Below are positions 28,801 through 39,122 of a DNA stretch of 64,000 nt, in pieces. Each line of letters starts with the position of its first letter. Within the stretch, counting starts at the first letter, position 1. Source of the stretch: Imbricaverruca yamaguchii (Eukaryota; Arthropoda; Thecostraca; Neoverrucidae); contig JAOTOL010001562.1 of assembly GCA_034440575.1 (NCBI GenBank), forward strand, positions 930,001-994,000, given 5' to 3'. The position numbers and the translations under genes are program-made. The notes under the pieces were generated by a model. The model ran no database searches, was not told where the DNA came from, and saw nothing but the letters and a program-made list of their open reading frames with translations.

Positions 28801-31800
28801 TGAGCAGTGTGGTGCTGCTGTGGCATATATGGTGTGGTGTTGCACTGTCTAGATAGTGTGGTATTCAGCTGTGACATGTATGGTGTGGTGCTGCACTGTG
28901 ACGTGGACGGTGTGATGTTGCGATGTAACGTGACCAGTGTGGTGTTGCACTGTCTAGATAATGTGGTGTTCTGCTGTGACGTGTTTGGTGTGGTGCTGCA
29001 CTGTGACGTGGACGGTGTGATGTTGCGATGTAACGTGACCAGTGTGGTGTTGCACTGTCTAGATGGTGTGGTGTTCTGCTGTGACGTGTATGGTGTGGTG
29101 CTGTACCGTGACCTCGACGGTATTCTGCTGTGACCTGTACGGTATTCTTCTGTGTGCGCGTACACCGCATGTTCTCATCGTTCACAACAGCGTGCCCACT
29201 CGGGAGCCGGGAGCCAGTTATATGTGCCGTTCTGCAAACGTAGAAGGTGGTCACGTGCCTGTGCCATTGGCCATTTGTGGCCACCACTGTATAGAAGTTT
29301 GTGCTTCCTCTGGTGACATTACCACACATATGTCCTAAGGACTGATTTGTGTGACATTACCACTCTTCCTCACATACATAGGATCAGTTCGTGTAACATT
29401 GCCGCTCTGCCTCAGGTCCAGAAGACCAGTTTGTGTGACAGTGCCACTCTGTTTCAGGCCCAGAGGACCAGTTTGTGTGACAGTGCCACTCTTCCTCAGG
29501 TCCAGAGGGCCAGTTTGTGTGACAGTGTCACTCTGTTTCAGGCCCAGAGGACCAGTTTGTGTGACAGTGCCACTCTTCCTCAGGTCCAGAGGGCCAGTTT
29601 GTGTGACAGTGTCACTCTGTTTCAGGCCCAGAGGACCAGTTTGTGTGACAGTGCCACTCTGCCTCAGGCCCAGAGGACCAGTTTGTGTGACAGTGCCACT
29701 CTGCCTCAGGTCCAGAGGACCAGTTTGTGTGACAGTGCCACTCTGCCTCAGGCCCAGAGGGCCAGTTTGTGTGACAGTGCCACTCTGCCTCAGGTCCAGA
29801 GGACCAGTTTGTGTGCCAGTGCCACTCTGTTTCAAGCCCAGAGGACCAGTTTGTGTGACAGTGCCACTCTTCCTCAGGTCCAGAGGACCAGTTTGTGTGA
29901 CAGTGCCACTCTGTTTCAGGCCCAGACGACCAGTTTGTGTGACAGTGCCACTCTGTTTCAGGCCCAGAGGGCCAGTTTGTGTGACAGTGCCACTCTGCCT
30001 CCGCCCCAGAGGGCCAGTTTGTGTGACAGTGCCACTCTTCCTCAGGTCCAGAGGGCCAGTTTGTGTGACAGTGCCACTCTGTTTCAGGCCCAGAGGACCA
30101 GTTTGTGTGACAGTGCCACTCTGCCTCAGGTCCAGAGGACCAGTTTGTGTGACAGTGCCACTCTGTTTCAGGCCCAGACGACCAGTTTGTGTGACAGTGC
30201 CACTCTGTTTCAGGCCCAGAGGGCCAGTTTGTGTGACAGTGCCACTCTGTCCCCGGTCCATTGGACCAGCTCGTGTGACAGTGCCACTTTGTCTCAGGCC
30301 CAGAGGATTACCTCGCTCGGCTGCGCACCGCCCGACGTCAGTCCATCGCGTGGGTGGAGGCTCGTTTGCGGGCTGAGGCGCAGGGCGAAATGATGGTGAG
30401 TTGATGTGGCCCACTGGCAGGTACCGACCACTACCTGTTGGCCATTAGACCACTGGCTAAATATGATGAATTGCCAGATGGTGTGTAGAGAAGCGAAGTC
30501 AGGGTTGTTCAAAAGGTGTGCTAGAAACGGGATCCTTGGCACGTCCTGAGTGGATTGCCACGAAAATTGGATAAAGATTAGCTGACACTCGAGTAAGTAG
30601 AGGCTATGTGACATTCCGTCTAAAATGTGTTTCCTGAGACTTGGGGTGATATCCTGCTGCGGAGTGTTGTGTTGGTAAAATGATTCTTACAGTATTCAGT
30701 GGACCCCGATGGGAAGTGTCCTTGAAGGTGACCACGTAATTAGCAACTTGGCAAACATTCACCAGCTGTGCTTTCTGCTCCCAACGTGTGTCATGATAAA
30801 TATCACCGGTAAGTATGTGCTGTATTTCATTGTCTTAATGTGTTTGGCGACATACAGGTTGATTAAGCCTCGTCGTTGTGGAATTACAAAGGCCTGGCTT
30901 GGGCACATGTCCAATTCCATGATTTTACCCTGTCTTGACACGTGCTGGAGGGGAGCGAAATCCGCCCATCCCTCGTTTTTTCAACATATTTCACGGGCTA
31001 AGGTATGGTAATGACATATGTGACTGTTAGAAACTGATAAGCCACCCTATACAGCATAACGAAATCGGTTATGAATATAGAAACTGTGGGGTGAAAAGTA
31101 GACCGACCGACCGACCGACCGACCGACCGACCGACCGACCGACCGACCGACCGACCGACCGACCGACCGACCGACCGACCGACCGACCGACCGACCGACC
31201 GACCGACCGACCGACCGACCGACCGACCGACCGACCGACCGACCGACCGACCGACCGACCGACCGACCGACCGACCGACCGACCGACCGACCGACCGACC
31301 GACCGACCGACCGACCGACCGACCGACCGACCGACCGACCGACCGACCGACCGACCGACCGACCGACCGACCGACCGACCGACCGACCGACCGACCGACC
31401 GACCGACCGACCGCCGCCCGGCCGCCGCGCCCAGCCGCCCAGCCGCCCAGCCGCCCAGCCGCAGCCCCCAGCCGCCCGCCGCCGCCCAGCCGCCGCCGCC
31501 CAGGCCCGGCCCGGCCGCCGCGCCGCCCAGCCGCCCAGCCGCCCAGCCGCCCAGCCGCCCAGCCGCCCAGCCGCCCAGCCGCCCAGCCGCCCAGCCGCCG
31601 AGCGTTCAATGTCACGAATGTTTCGGGGACGCAGCGGCGCGGTGTTGCGGCCGGTCTCCTCATTGACCCATTGCCATGAAATTTACACTGAAGCGAGATC
31701 GCTACATCCATAATCTACCCTCAAATTGTGTGCTTTTAGCTTCAGCACTTCCCAACATTTTATGAGGCATACCCCTCCGGCACACTTGTTAGCTGGTGTG

Positions 31801-34800
31801 AATGACACACTGGCGCAACATGTGGCAGATGGGCCTGTATCCAGCGGGTGTCTGCGTTTCCCCAGAGCCAGCACGGTAAACAGGGCAAGTCCAAGTACGA
31901 CATGAAATCCGTGCCGCTGGCCTCGAAGCCCCTGCCGCCAGGAGTCATGTCTTCCGACACGCCACTTAGCCGGGGCCGTGCGATCCTGCCCAAACCAGCG
32001 CCCGGTGAGTGATGCACCTCCCCAAACACCACTTAGCCGGGGCAGTACGATCCTGCCCAAACCAGCGCCCGGTGAGTGGTGCACCTCCCCAAACACCACT
32101 TAGCCGGGGCCGTGCGATCCTGCGGAAACCAGCGCCCGGTGAGTAGTGCACCTCCCCAAACACCACGTGACCGGGGCCGTGCGATCCTGCCCAAACCAGC
32201 GCCCGGTGAGTGGTGCACCCTCATCCCGAACATCACGTGTCTGGAACGGTGGACATATGTGCATGACGTGTGTGATCAGCCGTGTGATAACCTGGTATCT
32301 GTGTGGGTCCATGTTGTGGGGTGACCTATGGTGACGGCGTTTATAATCGGCCGTGTGATGACCTTATGTCATAAAGACATAAAGACAAAAGATTAGTGCA
32401 ACTATGAGCCACAAGGGCCCTTCTTGGTTGCACTCTGTACACTTAACCACCAAATCTGTCAATCAGCCCTCCCTGTAATACTGAAAAGCAAGCCCTCTAT
32501 TCTTATAATGATTGTCTATGCTGTTTTTAAAGATGTTCAATGTGCTGCTACTGACGATGTTTTCTGGCAGCTGGTTCCAGTGTTCCACTACCCAGTTGGT
32601 GAAGAAAGTTTGCCTTAACCTTGTTCTGCTGTGGTTAACTTTAATTTTGAATTTATGACCTCTAATTGCATCATTTCTGTTAAATTCAAAGATTTCCCCA
32701 AGGTATCCCCTATCCAGACCATTGACAAATTTAAAGACCTCGATGAGATCTCGCCTCAGCCTTCTATATCTAAGTGAAAACATATTCAATTTCTTCAATC
32801 TTTCCTCATATGCCAGGTTGCTTATGCCATTAACCATTTTTGTAGCCCTCTTTTGCACTCTCTCTAAAAGCCAACAATCTTTTTCATAGCTAGGAGACCA
32901 AGCTTGGATGCAGTATTCCAAATGTGGCCTGACGTACGCACGGTAAAGCTTCCTGATCACTTCCTCACTTCTGTATGATACATTCCTATTTATTGCCCCG
33001 AGCATTCTCAGTGCCTTCTTCCTGGCTTCCTTGGTCTGTTCTGATGCCCCCAGTTTTGTGTTTAGAATAACACCTAAATCCTTCTCCTGTTGAGTCACTG
33101 ATAGCACTTGGCCATCCATCAAGTATGGAGCCTACATATGCTGCTTACCTACATGCATGATTTTGCACTTATCAAAATTAAATTTCATTTGCCATTCTTC
33201 GGACCACTTCACAAGTTCGTCTAAGTCTTTTTGCAGCGAGATATGCTCATCCTGACCTGTTATTGCCCTAAAGACCTTCAAATCATCCGCAAATTTCAAA
33301 ACTTTACTGCTTAGGCCACTTTCCATGTTATTTACAAATATAATGAACAGTAATGGCCCCAGTACTGACCCCTGGGGGACTCCACTAAGAAAATTTTGCC
33401 ATGATGACTTTGTACCATTTAGCATCACTCTTTGCTGTCTATGTGAAAGCCACAACTCTATCCATTTTAAGATGCTACCTGCAATACCATGGGACTGAAG
33501 CTGTATCATTAACCGTTTATGGGGTACCTTGTCAAAGGCCTTACTAAAGTCAAGATATGCTACATCAACCTGATTTCCCTGATCAAATTGTTCTGTGGCG
33601 AAGTTCAAAAAGTCCAAGAGGTTTGTGAGACACGATCGTCCTTTTCTAAACCCATGTTGAGTATCTTGAATCAATCTGCTACCTTCCAGATAACTAACTA
33701 TTCTATCCTTGATAATTGATTCGAGTACCTTGCAGACTAGGGATGTGAGACTTATTGGCCTATAGTTTTCAACTTTCCCTCTTTCTCCTTTCTTGAAAAT
33801 AGGAACTACATTCGCCCTTTTGCAATCGGTTGGAATTTCATTATGTGAAACTGATCTACAAAATATTATACTAAGTGGAAATGCCAGTTCCTTTTCAGTT
33901 TCCCGCAACACCCTAGCATAAATTTCATCAGGTCCTGCTGCCTTATTTGGCTTTATTTTCCTGATATGATTGTAAACAACGTCACTATCAATGAAGTCAA
34001 CATCATTTGTCAGATCCCATGTCACTGAACTATGGTGTACGGTCGGCAGATTGGTCATATCTTCAAATGTAAACACTGATTTGAACTGCTTGCTCAGCTC
34101 CTCAACCATCTCACTATCCTCACCCAATGTAGTCCCGTTTACTTCCAGTGGACCAATTGTGCTAGAAACTTTACTCAGCTTGTAGAAACTAAAGAACTTT
34201 TTACTGTCCCCATTACAGTTTCTAGCTAAATCCAGTTCTTTTGCTCGCTTTGCTGCTCTGGTTTTTTGTTTCACAGTGTCTCTAGCTTTTCGATACGCCT
34301 TTAGATTAACGACATTTGAGGCTTCTTTAAAAACTATAAATGCAGTTTTCTTAGCCTTAATTGCTTTTATCACGTCTGGTGTAAGCCATGCTGGCTTTCC
34401 TACCCTTCTTTTGCGTCTTTGCTTTTGGGGGACATGTCTAATCTGAGTTTCCTTCAAGTAAGATTTGAACCTTTCCCACATTTCACAGGCATTTAAATTG
34501 GAGAATTCTTCTTCCCATCTGATGGCACTTAAAGCCGCTCTCATGCCGTCAAAGTCTGCTCTGTTGAAATTTGGAACCTTTACCAAATTATCCTTGATAA
34601 TTTCCCCTACATGTGCCTTGAATCTAACTATGTTATGGTCACTTTTTCCCAGAGTTTCGCCTACAGTCAAGTCTTGAACCAAGTCACTTAAATCCGAGAA
34701 TACAAGGTCCAAGAATGAACCATGCCGGTGCGGGTCCATATTGTGATGTAACATGTGGTGACATGACGTGTACGATCAGCCGTGTGATGACCTGGTGTCT

Positions 34801-37800
34801 GTGTGGGTCCATATTGTGGTGTGACGTGTGGTGATCTGATGTTCACAATCGGCCGTGCGATGACCTGGTGTCGGTGATTGGCCGCTTTGTGACCCCGTGG
34901 ACGATGCCATGGTCGACCCGACCGAATCCCACGTGTCGGCAGGCTCCGGTCGCCTGCTGGGTCCGCGCCACGTTACCGTCGAGGGTCAGCCGCCGCCCGT
35001 ACTGGTGCAGGACGATGACGATCCCGACTTCGACCCGGCCGCCACCGACGACTTCGACGACGAGCGTAACCGCAAACAGAAGGCAGCGTCGCAGTCGGCC
35101 AGCCGTGAGTGGACAGGCGCCGGCGGCCCGGCCGCCGCCACCCGCGTCCTGTCGTCAGATATTTCCGCCGCTGCTCAAGCGATTAGTTAGCCAGTTATTT
35201 GGACTCGAGGGGACCGGAGGCGTCCGTCCTCTGTTTCTCAGAGGACGGACTGCCCAACTAAAGATATATGTGTCCAGTAAGAAGCCCCTCATTAGAAGCG
35301 CTGACGGGACGAGACAGTACAAATATTGCTAGTTTCCGACCTTGTGCGTGCACCAACGTCTGAAGATTGTCCAGCCAACGGAGACCTCTCTACTTTGTTC
35401 GGTTTGTTCTGTGAACTTGCTCGCGTGCTCGGCTATGCTGACCATCAAATGTCCTGACCGCAGAACCCCAGGCACTCCTGGTGAACGCCAACGTAAAGAA
35501 CCCGAAGACAAGCCGGGATTTGGTCATCCTGCAAGCCAAACTGCGGGATCTGCAGAACGTGGTAGGTGTTCATCGACCACCAGCCGCCGTTAGAACGTAG
35601 GCTACAGACACACTCTTGGCCGCTACAGGCCGCTTATATGCCTTAGTCCTCAGTGTATTGGACCTTAGTGTATACGTTATTGCATTGGAGGCCGCTTATA
35701 GACCATCACGTTGGGTACAGCGGCATACTGCCGCAATAGCAGACCGTCACGTTGACATGCTAAGTGTTAGTCATACACAGTATGGCTTATGGATATTCTT
35801 AGCACTATGTGGTAGATGCAACTAGTGTTCATTTTTGTATTGGTTAAATGCATGCACCAGTGATGCAATTGCCTATTGGAGTAGCTTACGAAGGATGAAT
35901 TCCCTTGTACTCCATGTTGTTATGGGAACGGCAGGGTGCGGTGATGTCCTCGGGAAGTTGACTTCCTCTGGATCTTCTAAGCGATATTCTGATACCATGT
36001 TATGGTATTCTGTGTTGATGCCAAGCTCATCATTTCGGAATATTTAATTTCTACACTGTGTTGTTTTCAGTGTGCGTTTGGTTCTGCTGTGGCGCCGACT
36101 GTTATGGAGGCTGGTTTCTGTGGTTACCCTGGCTCTATGCTGTTCAGGGATCCGAGCTCCGCCGCGCCGTCGACTACTTCAGCATGGAGGCGACCAAGGA
36201 CCAGGGCAAGATACACCGACTCAAAACAGAATCTGCCTCGCTGGAGAAGAAATTTAAGGACTTGGAGACTAACATCCTTGGGAACACCCCTGACATGTTG
36301 ATTGGGCTGCTAGACAAGGTGACCGACGCTTCTGGTTTGTTCAGTACTTGTCTGCCCCTCATATCATTCTGGCTATTTCATCCACTGCTTGTATGTCTGA
36401 TCTGTACCTTGATTAATTTGTGAGCTGTTTCTTTAAATTGGTATCAATTAGTAATACACATATACTTTGAGAATCGCCACCCTTGCAAGGTTACATAAGT
36501 TTGATCAATCATAGTATATTTCTAGTGCAACCCATGGCCACGTACATTGAAACCATATTCCTTCATATATCGGTTGAGTTGTACCCGAAGTAAAATATGA
36601 TTACTCAAACTTCTGCCTCACTATGAGAACGTTCATTTAATAAGTATATATTGTGTATAGACATGATGTCTTACACACCAGAAGGACTAAACGATTTAAA
36701 TTAGTAATACAAGGTCACTATTTTTTGGGAGGATGACCGCTTACGATGTGCCCCTGCCAGGGGAGTCAGGAAGTGGCATTACGTAATCGCTTGTGTAGCC
36801 AACTGCGACACTTCTGTCGGGCGACGTTTTCATGTGACCTAACAGCTGGGCAGTGTTCGGCGGGTCTGTACGTCACGCGCGCCTCTGCCCGATCGCAGGC
36901 CGCCCCTGACTAGCCGGAACAACACGATAATGTAGATGGGGCATCGCGCCGACTGATACGTGAACATTGTGCGTGGTTTTAATATTGTCATTCGCCATCA
37001 GCTTCGGTCTGACGTAAAAGAACCCAAACCTCAGACGATAGGCAATCCGTCAACGTTTGAGTTGTTTGGTGTGGATATTAGTTATGGAAACACGTGCATG
37101 GAATCTCGCATATAGCTCATTTACTCTTGCACATGCCACTGAACAATTTAAATTAGCACTCTAAAGCTTGATCAGCAGTGTTATTTGTTTTCTGTTGAGT
37201 ACCGTGCATGGGAATGTGTACTCGGTTGTAGGACCGGTTGTTGCAGGACCGAATGTCGCTTTGGGGCCGGTTGCTGTTGTAGGACCGGATGTCGCTTTGG
37301 GACCGGTTGCTGTTGTAGGACCGGATGTCGCTTTGGGACCGGTTGCCGTAATTATCCAGTCGGATTATCTTACGTGTTTGCTTTCGGCTAGGACAAGCGG
37401 AAGCTTCTGTCGGCGCATGACGATGCCGTATTGGAGTGCGGAGAGCTGCTGGCGGAGGTTGGTCGGGACAACTACAACTTCGTCATCGCGCAAGGTCTGC
37501 CGCTCCTCTCCGCCAAGGAACTGGAGGAAAAGTTAGTACCGTCTCCCTCGCCGTCAGGTCCCGTTGCCTTCGTTCTACATCTTGCGTTCAAACTGTTCCC
37601 CAGACTCATCACCACCTGAGCTGTGATCACCAACAGGATTTGCTACGGTATGTAGTTAACTAAGGTACCTCGATCAATCAATCAATCCAATATGTGCTAG
37701 GAATATAATATAATCGCTCCTATTTTCGTCTGGTTACAGTCCGGTGTTACCAAAGTTCGAGGACATCCATGTGGCACCATAAGCTGTTTCTGGGTGCGGT

Positions 37801-39122
37801 GTGCTTTGGAGAACTGGAATGGCATTATGAATTGGGTGATCATCCAATGGATGGTATCATTTAGGGGGTGGGGGACGTTTTCCACCAAAAACACTTTCAC
37901 CTAATTGTTGAGTGACAGGTAAGTATTCTTTCTAGTGATAGGGTGGGCGCTACATAACAACCGGCTATCGATGCCCCCCTAAGCCCAAATAGTCGATCAG
38001 TTAATTTTAACTGATACGAAGCCTACTCGTCTCTTTGTTCTCCGGCGTATAACTAAATTGGAAGTTCTGGGAACGGCGGGCGCAGGCTGCTAAATGTACG
38101 CTTGTAATGGCTGTATGGACGTTTATTGACAGGATGACATCACACAGCAAACTTATCCTGAATCTTATCCGAGATACTGTAAAAAATAAAGATTAGAAGA
38201 TTTATAGATTAAGGAGTATATGTTAGCAAAGTTATCCTGGATCGCGAATATGATACTACGACGTATGATCCATGGCTCCAGAGATCCGATTTAGCAACTG
38301 ATTAGTATCTCGCTACATAGTCTGTCCGCGGTTGTTGGAGTGGGATTGAATATGACTAACTTTTGGGAGGCGCGTTTTGCGATATCGCTAGCCATGTTGT
38401 GAGGGAATAGTATTACTTCTTCAGGATGTGATCTCCCAAGAACTCGTTAGCTGGATTGCGACTCAGCATGACATGTCTGCCTCGATATGTCGTGGAGTAA
38501 TCTTCAGCTACCATGAAATACACTCCAACAGCAAGATACTTTCCGGAATACTGTCGGGGACCACTGTTTCCGGTGGGGTGTGCCTGGAACTGACAGCTGT
38601 GCGGAACTAATCCGTCACACATACTGGCCGATGTCACTGGACCCAATAGTTGGTTTTGGCGTCTGTCAGCCTTTGGACCCAACAGTGTCGGCCGTGGCGT
38701 CTGTGGGCAGACCGGGGCCGCCCGGTGACTGTGCTGGTGCCGGCAGGACCCGCGGCATCGCCATGTCGTGGCAGCTGGGCCCCGAGGAGCTGCACGCGGC
38801 CGCGCAGCCGCCCGAGCCGCTAACGGGCCGTGGCCGCGGGCGCGGCGGAGGCCGCGGCCGCAAGAAGCGCCGCCACATCGGCGACCCGGGCGCCGCCGTT
38901 GACGCCGCCGTCGAGGCGGTGGTGGCCGGCACCGTGCCGGCCGAGCTGGGCGCCGCCGACGGCACGGCCATCGTCGGCACTGTCGACGGCGGCGAGCACA
39001 TCAGTCTGCCGCAGGAGGTGCTCGAGCAGGTGATGACCGGCAAAGGCTACCTGGTGGACGAGAACGGCGAGCGGCTAGAGATCCGAGTCGTCGGCGACGG
39101 GCCGTCTGTGGTGGGCCAGTGA
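23631..39122 (+). CDS. Uncharacterised RGR-repeat / coiled-coil nuclear-type protein gene
   Basis: Exons: 23631-24024, 24444-25225, 28295-28393, 30304-30395, 31866-32004, 34943-35104, 35464-35561, 36148-36318, 37392-37531 and 38747-39122 (TGA at 39120). All have AG/GT borders and each junction preserves phase, giving about 817 residues. The N-terminus lies upstream. In order: a Pro/Ser-rich acidic region; a Gly/Ser-rich stretch; about ten RGR repeats; a conserved-looking segment ([20 protein letters not shown]); two helical exons; an Asp-rich segment ([12 protein letters not shown]); a coiled coil; and a basic [17 protein letters not shown] patch before an acidic tail. The composition suggests a nuclear nucleic-acid-binding protein. 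I recognise no family. Confidence 0.72.
24025..24443. other. Intron of the uncharacterised gene
   Basis: Donor GTGGGT, acceptor TTCACCAG. Nothing else seen. Confidence 0.5.
24444..25225 (+). CDS. Uncharacterised gene exon b: RGR-repeat exon
   Basis: 260 codons. An acidic start ([16 protein letters not shown]) is followed by a Gly/Ser/Asp-rich stretch and then tandem units of 10-13 residues of the type [11 protein letters not shown], repeated about six times and flanked by further RGR motifs. It ends with [20 protein letters not shown]. Arg-Gly repeats usually bind RNA or DNA and are methylated. CpG-rich codon use. Confidence 0.82.
24840..25020 (+). repeat. Coding tandem repeat, about 39 bp
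   Basis: Repeats of CACGCGGCCGCGGGTCCGTG plus ACGTCACCGTCGT encode [11 protein letters not shown]. Each unit keeps the reading frame. Confidence 0.85.
25232..25695 (+). repeat. Dispersed repeat R1, uninterrupted copy
   Basis: Begins AGCGTTAAAATACTGATTTC and continues through GAGATGTCGAAACGAG to TTTCGCGGATAATTTATAAC. It corresponds to both halves of the 6.47-7.31 kb copy and to the fragment at 51.7 kb. Confidence 0.7.
25778..25880. repeat. (TA)n microsatellite
   Basis: ACATATATATGTATATATAT followed by pure TA repeats. Confidence 0.97.
25888..25975 (-). pseudogene. Orphan exon-like fragment
   Basis: The minus strand after GCTTGCAAG reads [20 protein letters not shown] and [11 protein letters not shown], then runs into the TA repeat. 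It looks protein-like but has no partner exon here. It may be a gene fragment captured by repeats. Confidence 0.3.
26000..26493 (+). mobile_element. 5'-truncated CR1-type LINE copy
   Basis: Reads [20 protein letters not shown], nearly identical to the 3' part of the LINE at 32.4-34.7 kb on the other strand. A stop at 26228 and a frameshift follow. The 3' end is CTTCATGTCTTTATGTCT, the same short 3' repeat. Confidence 0.85.
26540..26580 (+). mobile_element. SINE tail module
   Basis: GCAGTCGATACGCCCGTAAG plus ACCAAATAACCAGCCAAC, just downstream of the LINE end. Confidence 0.5.
26590..28294. other. Intron of the uncharacterised gene, unassigned
   Basis: ORFs at 26980-27204 and 27553-27942 (minus) have no recognisable family. 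A short match to the 41.4-kb repeat (AACAAAGAAGCCCTAAAAAA) lies at about 28010. Confidence 0.35.
28295..28393 (+). CDS. Uncharacterised gene exon c
   Basis: The acceptor is TTATTTCAG and the donor CAG|GTAAGG. It encodes [20 protein letters not shown] and more, a helical segment. Phases fit 25225 and 30304. Confidence 0.8.
28700..29160. repeat. 105-bp minisatellite
   Basis: Three to four copies of a unit containing GTGGTGTTGCACTGTCTAGA (at 28845, 28950 and 29055) and GACGTGGACGGTGTGATGTTG. Intronic. Confidence 0.85.
29395..30303. repeat. 42-bp minisatellite ending at a splice acceptor
   Basis: About 21 copies of ACCAGTTTGTGTGACAGTGC plus CACTCTGTTTCAGGCCCAGAGG. Each carries a pyrimidine run with CAG and CCCAG|AGG. 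The last copy provides the acceptor for exon 30304. The length is a multiple of three, so long ORFs appear on both strands, but they are artefacts. Confidence 0.97.
30304..30395 (+). CDS. Uncharacterised gene exon d
   Basis: The acceptor is CAGGCCCAG and the donor GATG|GTGAGT. It completes a Glu codon and encodes [20 protein letters not shown] and [10 protein letters not shown], a strongly helical segment. Confidence 0.82.
30400..31090. other. Intron, unassigned
   Basis: No exon or repeat recognised. Confidence 0.45.
31097..31412. repeat. (CCGA)n microsatellite
   Basis: About 78 uninterrupted ACCG units. Confidence 0.99.
31412..31608. repeat. GC-rich (GCCGCCCA)n tract
   Basis: CCGCCCAG-type 8-bp units with short irregular GCC blocks directly follow the (CCGA)n tract. 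Confidence 0.95.
31866..32004 (+). CDS. Uncharacterised gene exon e
   Basis: The acceptor is CCCCAG and the donor GCCCG|GTGAGT. It encodes [20 protein letters not shown] and ends with [12 protein letters not shown]. The exon end and donor are the first unit of a four-copy tandem repeat. Confidence 0.8.
31966..32222 (+). repeat. 67-bp tandem repeat carrying exon end plus splice donor
   Basis: Four units of 67 bp, each with ACCAGCGCCCGGTGAGT. Donors fall after 32004, 32071, 32138 and 32205. Only the first keeps the frame; reading on gives Gly-Glu-stop. Confidence 0.95.
32240..32362 (+). repeat. Minisatellite, left part, split by a LINE
   Basis: GATCAGCCGTGTGATAACCT plus GGTATCTGTGTGGGTCCATG. 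The same unit resumes at 34732 on the other side of the LINE. Confidence 0.8.
32363..34731 (-). mobile_element. CR1/Jockey-type LINE, 5'-truncated, RT nearly intact
   Basis: The minus-strand reading frame starts in the end of the endonuclease (LDLVFSD, GKSDHN). It continues through RT motifs: [39 protein letters not shown] and the catalytic FADD. The C-terminus has [13 protein letters not shown]. Only one in-frame TAG (33129-33131) interrupts it. The 3' end is TCTTTATGTCTTTATGACAT. The RT makes cDNA for target-primed integration. The copy is immobile because its 5' half is missing. Confidence 0.93.
34732..34880 (+). repeat. Minisatellite, right part
   Basis: GGTGCGGGTCCATATTGTGA, then two further units with CAGCCGTGTGATGACCTGGT. 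It ends about 60 bp before exon f. Confidence 0.8.
34943..35104 (+). CDS. Uncharacterised gene exon f
   Basis: The acceptor is GTCGGCAG and the donor AGCC|GTGAGT. It encodes [20 protein letters not shown], then [20 protein letters not shown], then a basic stretch. The upstream sequence is also open, so the 5' border is supported by phase only. Confidence 0.72.
35105..35463. other. Intron
   Basis: Contains an 8-bp-stem inverted repeat, CGTCCTCTGTTTCTCAGAGGACG, at about 35221. Nothing else seen. Confidence 0.45.
35464..35561 (+). CDS. Uncharacterised gene exon g
   Basis: The acceptor is GACCGCAG and the donor AACGTG|GTAGGT. It encodes [20 protein letters not shown] and [12 protein letters not shown], the start of a coiled coil. 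Confidence 0.78.
35570..36147. other. Intron, unassigned
   Basis: Only short meaningless ORFs. Confidence 0.45.
36148..36318 (+). CDS. Uncharacterised gene exon h: coiled coil
   Basis: The acceptor is GTTCAG and the donor GACAAG|GTGACC. The 57 codons include [20 protein letters not shown], with clear heptads. The donor at 36318 was chosen over GTTTGT at 36334 because only it keeps the frame into exon i. Confidence 0.8.
36330..37200. other. Intron, unassigned
   Basis: No exon or repeat recognised. Confidence 0.45.
37215..37345 (+). repeat. 42-bp minisatellite
   Basis: Three copies of GTAGGACCGGATGTCGCTTT plus GGGACCGGTTGCTGTT, ending about 45 bp before the acceptor of exon i. Confidence 0.9.
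37392..37531 (+). CDS. Uncharacterised gene exon i
   Basis: The acceptor is TTCGGCTAG and the donor GAAAA|GTTAGT. It encodes [20 protein letters not shown] and ends [11 protein letters not shown](K). Amphipathic and helical. Confidence 0.8.
37540..38746. other. Intron, mostly unassigned
   Basis: A SINE tail module (CTATCGATGCCCCCCTAAGC plus CCAAATAG) lies at 37963-38000. No exon found. Confidence 0.45.
38747..39122 (+). CDS. Uncharacterised gene last exon
   Basis: The acceptor is GCCGGCAG. The split Lys codon joins to [21 protein letters not shown] basic patch, [17 protein letters not shown] (AT-hook/NLS-like), is followed by an Ala/Asp-rich domain with [20 protein letters not shown], and a stop at 39120. 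Confidence 0.85.

Noticed and set aside
29335..30414. ORFs of 340-359 codons on both strands
   Set aside because: They come from a 42-bp repeat (a multiple of three) without stops. The strong periodicity and location in an intron make them artefacts.
30998..31711. ORFs rich in PTDR or RSVG repeats
   Set aside because: Translation of (CCGA)n and GCCGCCCA microsatellites.
36319..36334. Donor GTTTGT at 36335 for exon h
   Set aside because: It would shift the frame into a stop in exon i. GTGACC at 36319 preserves the frame.
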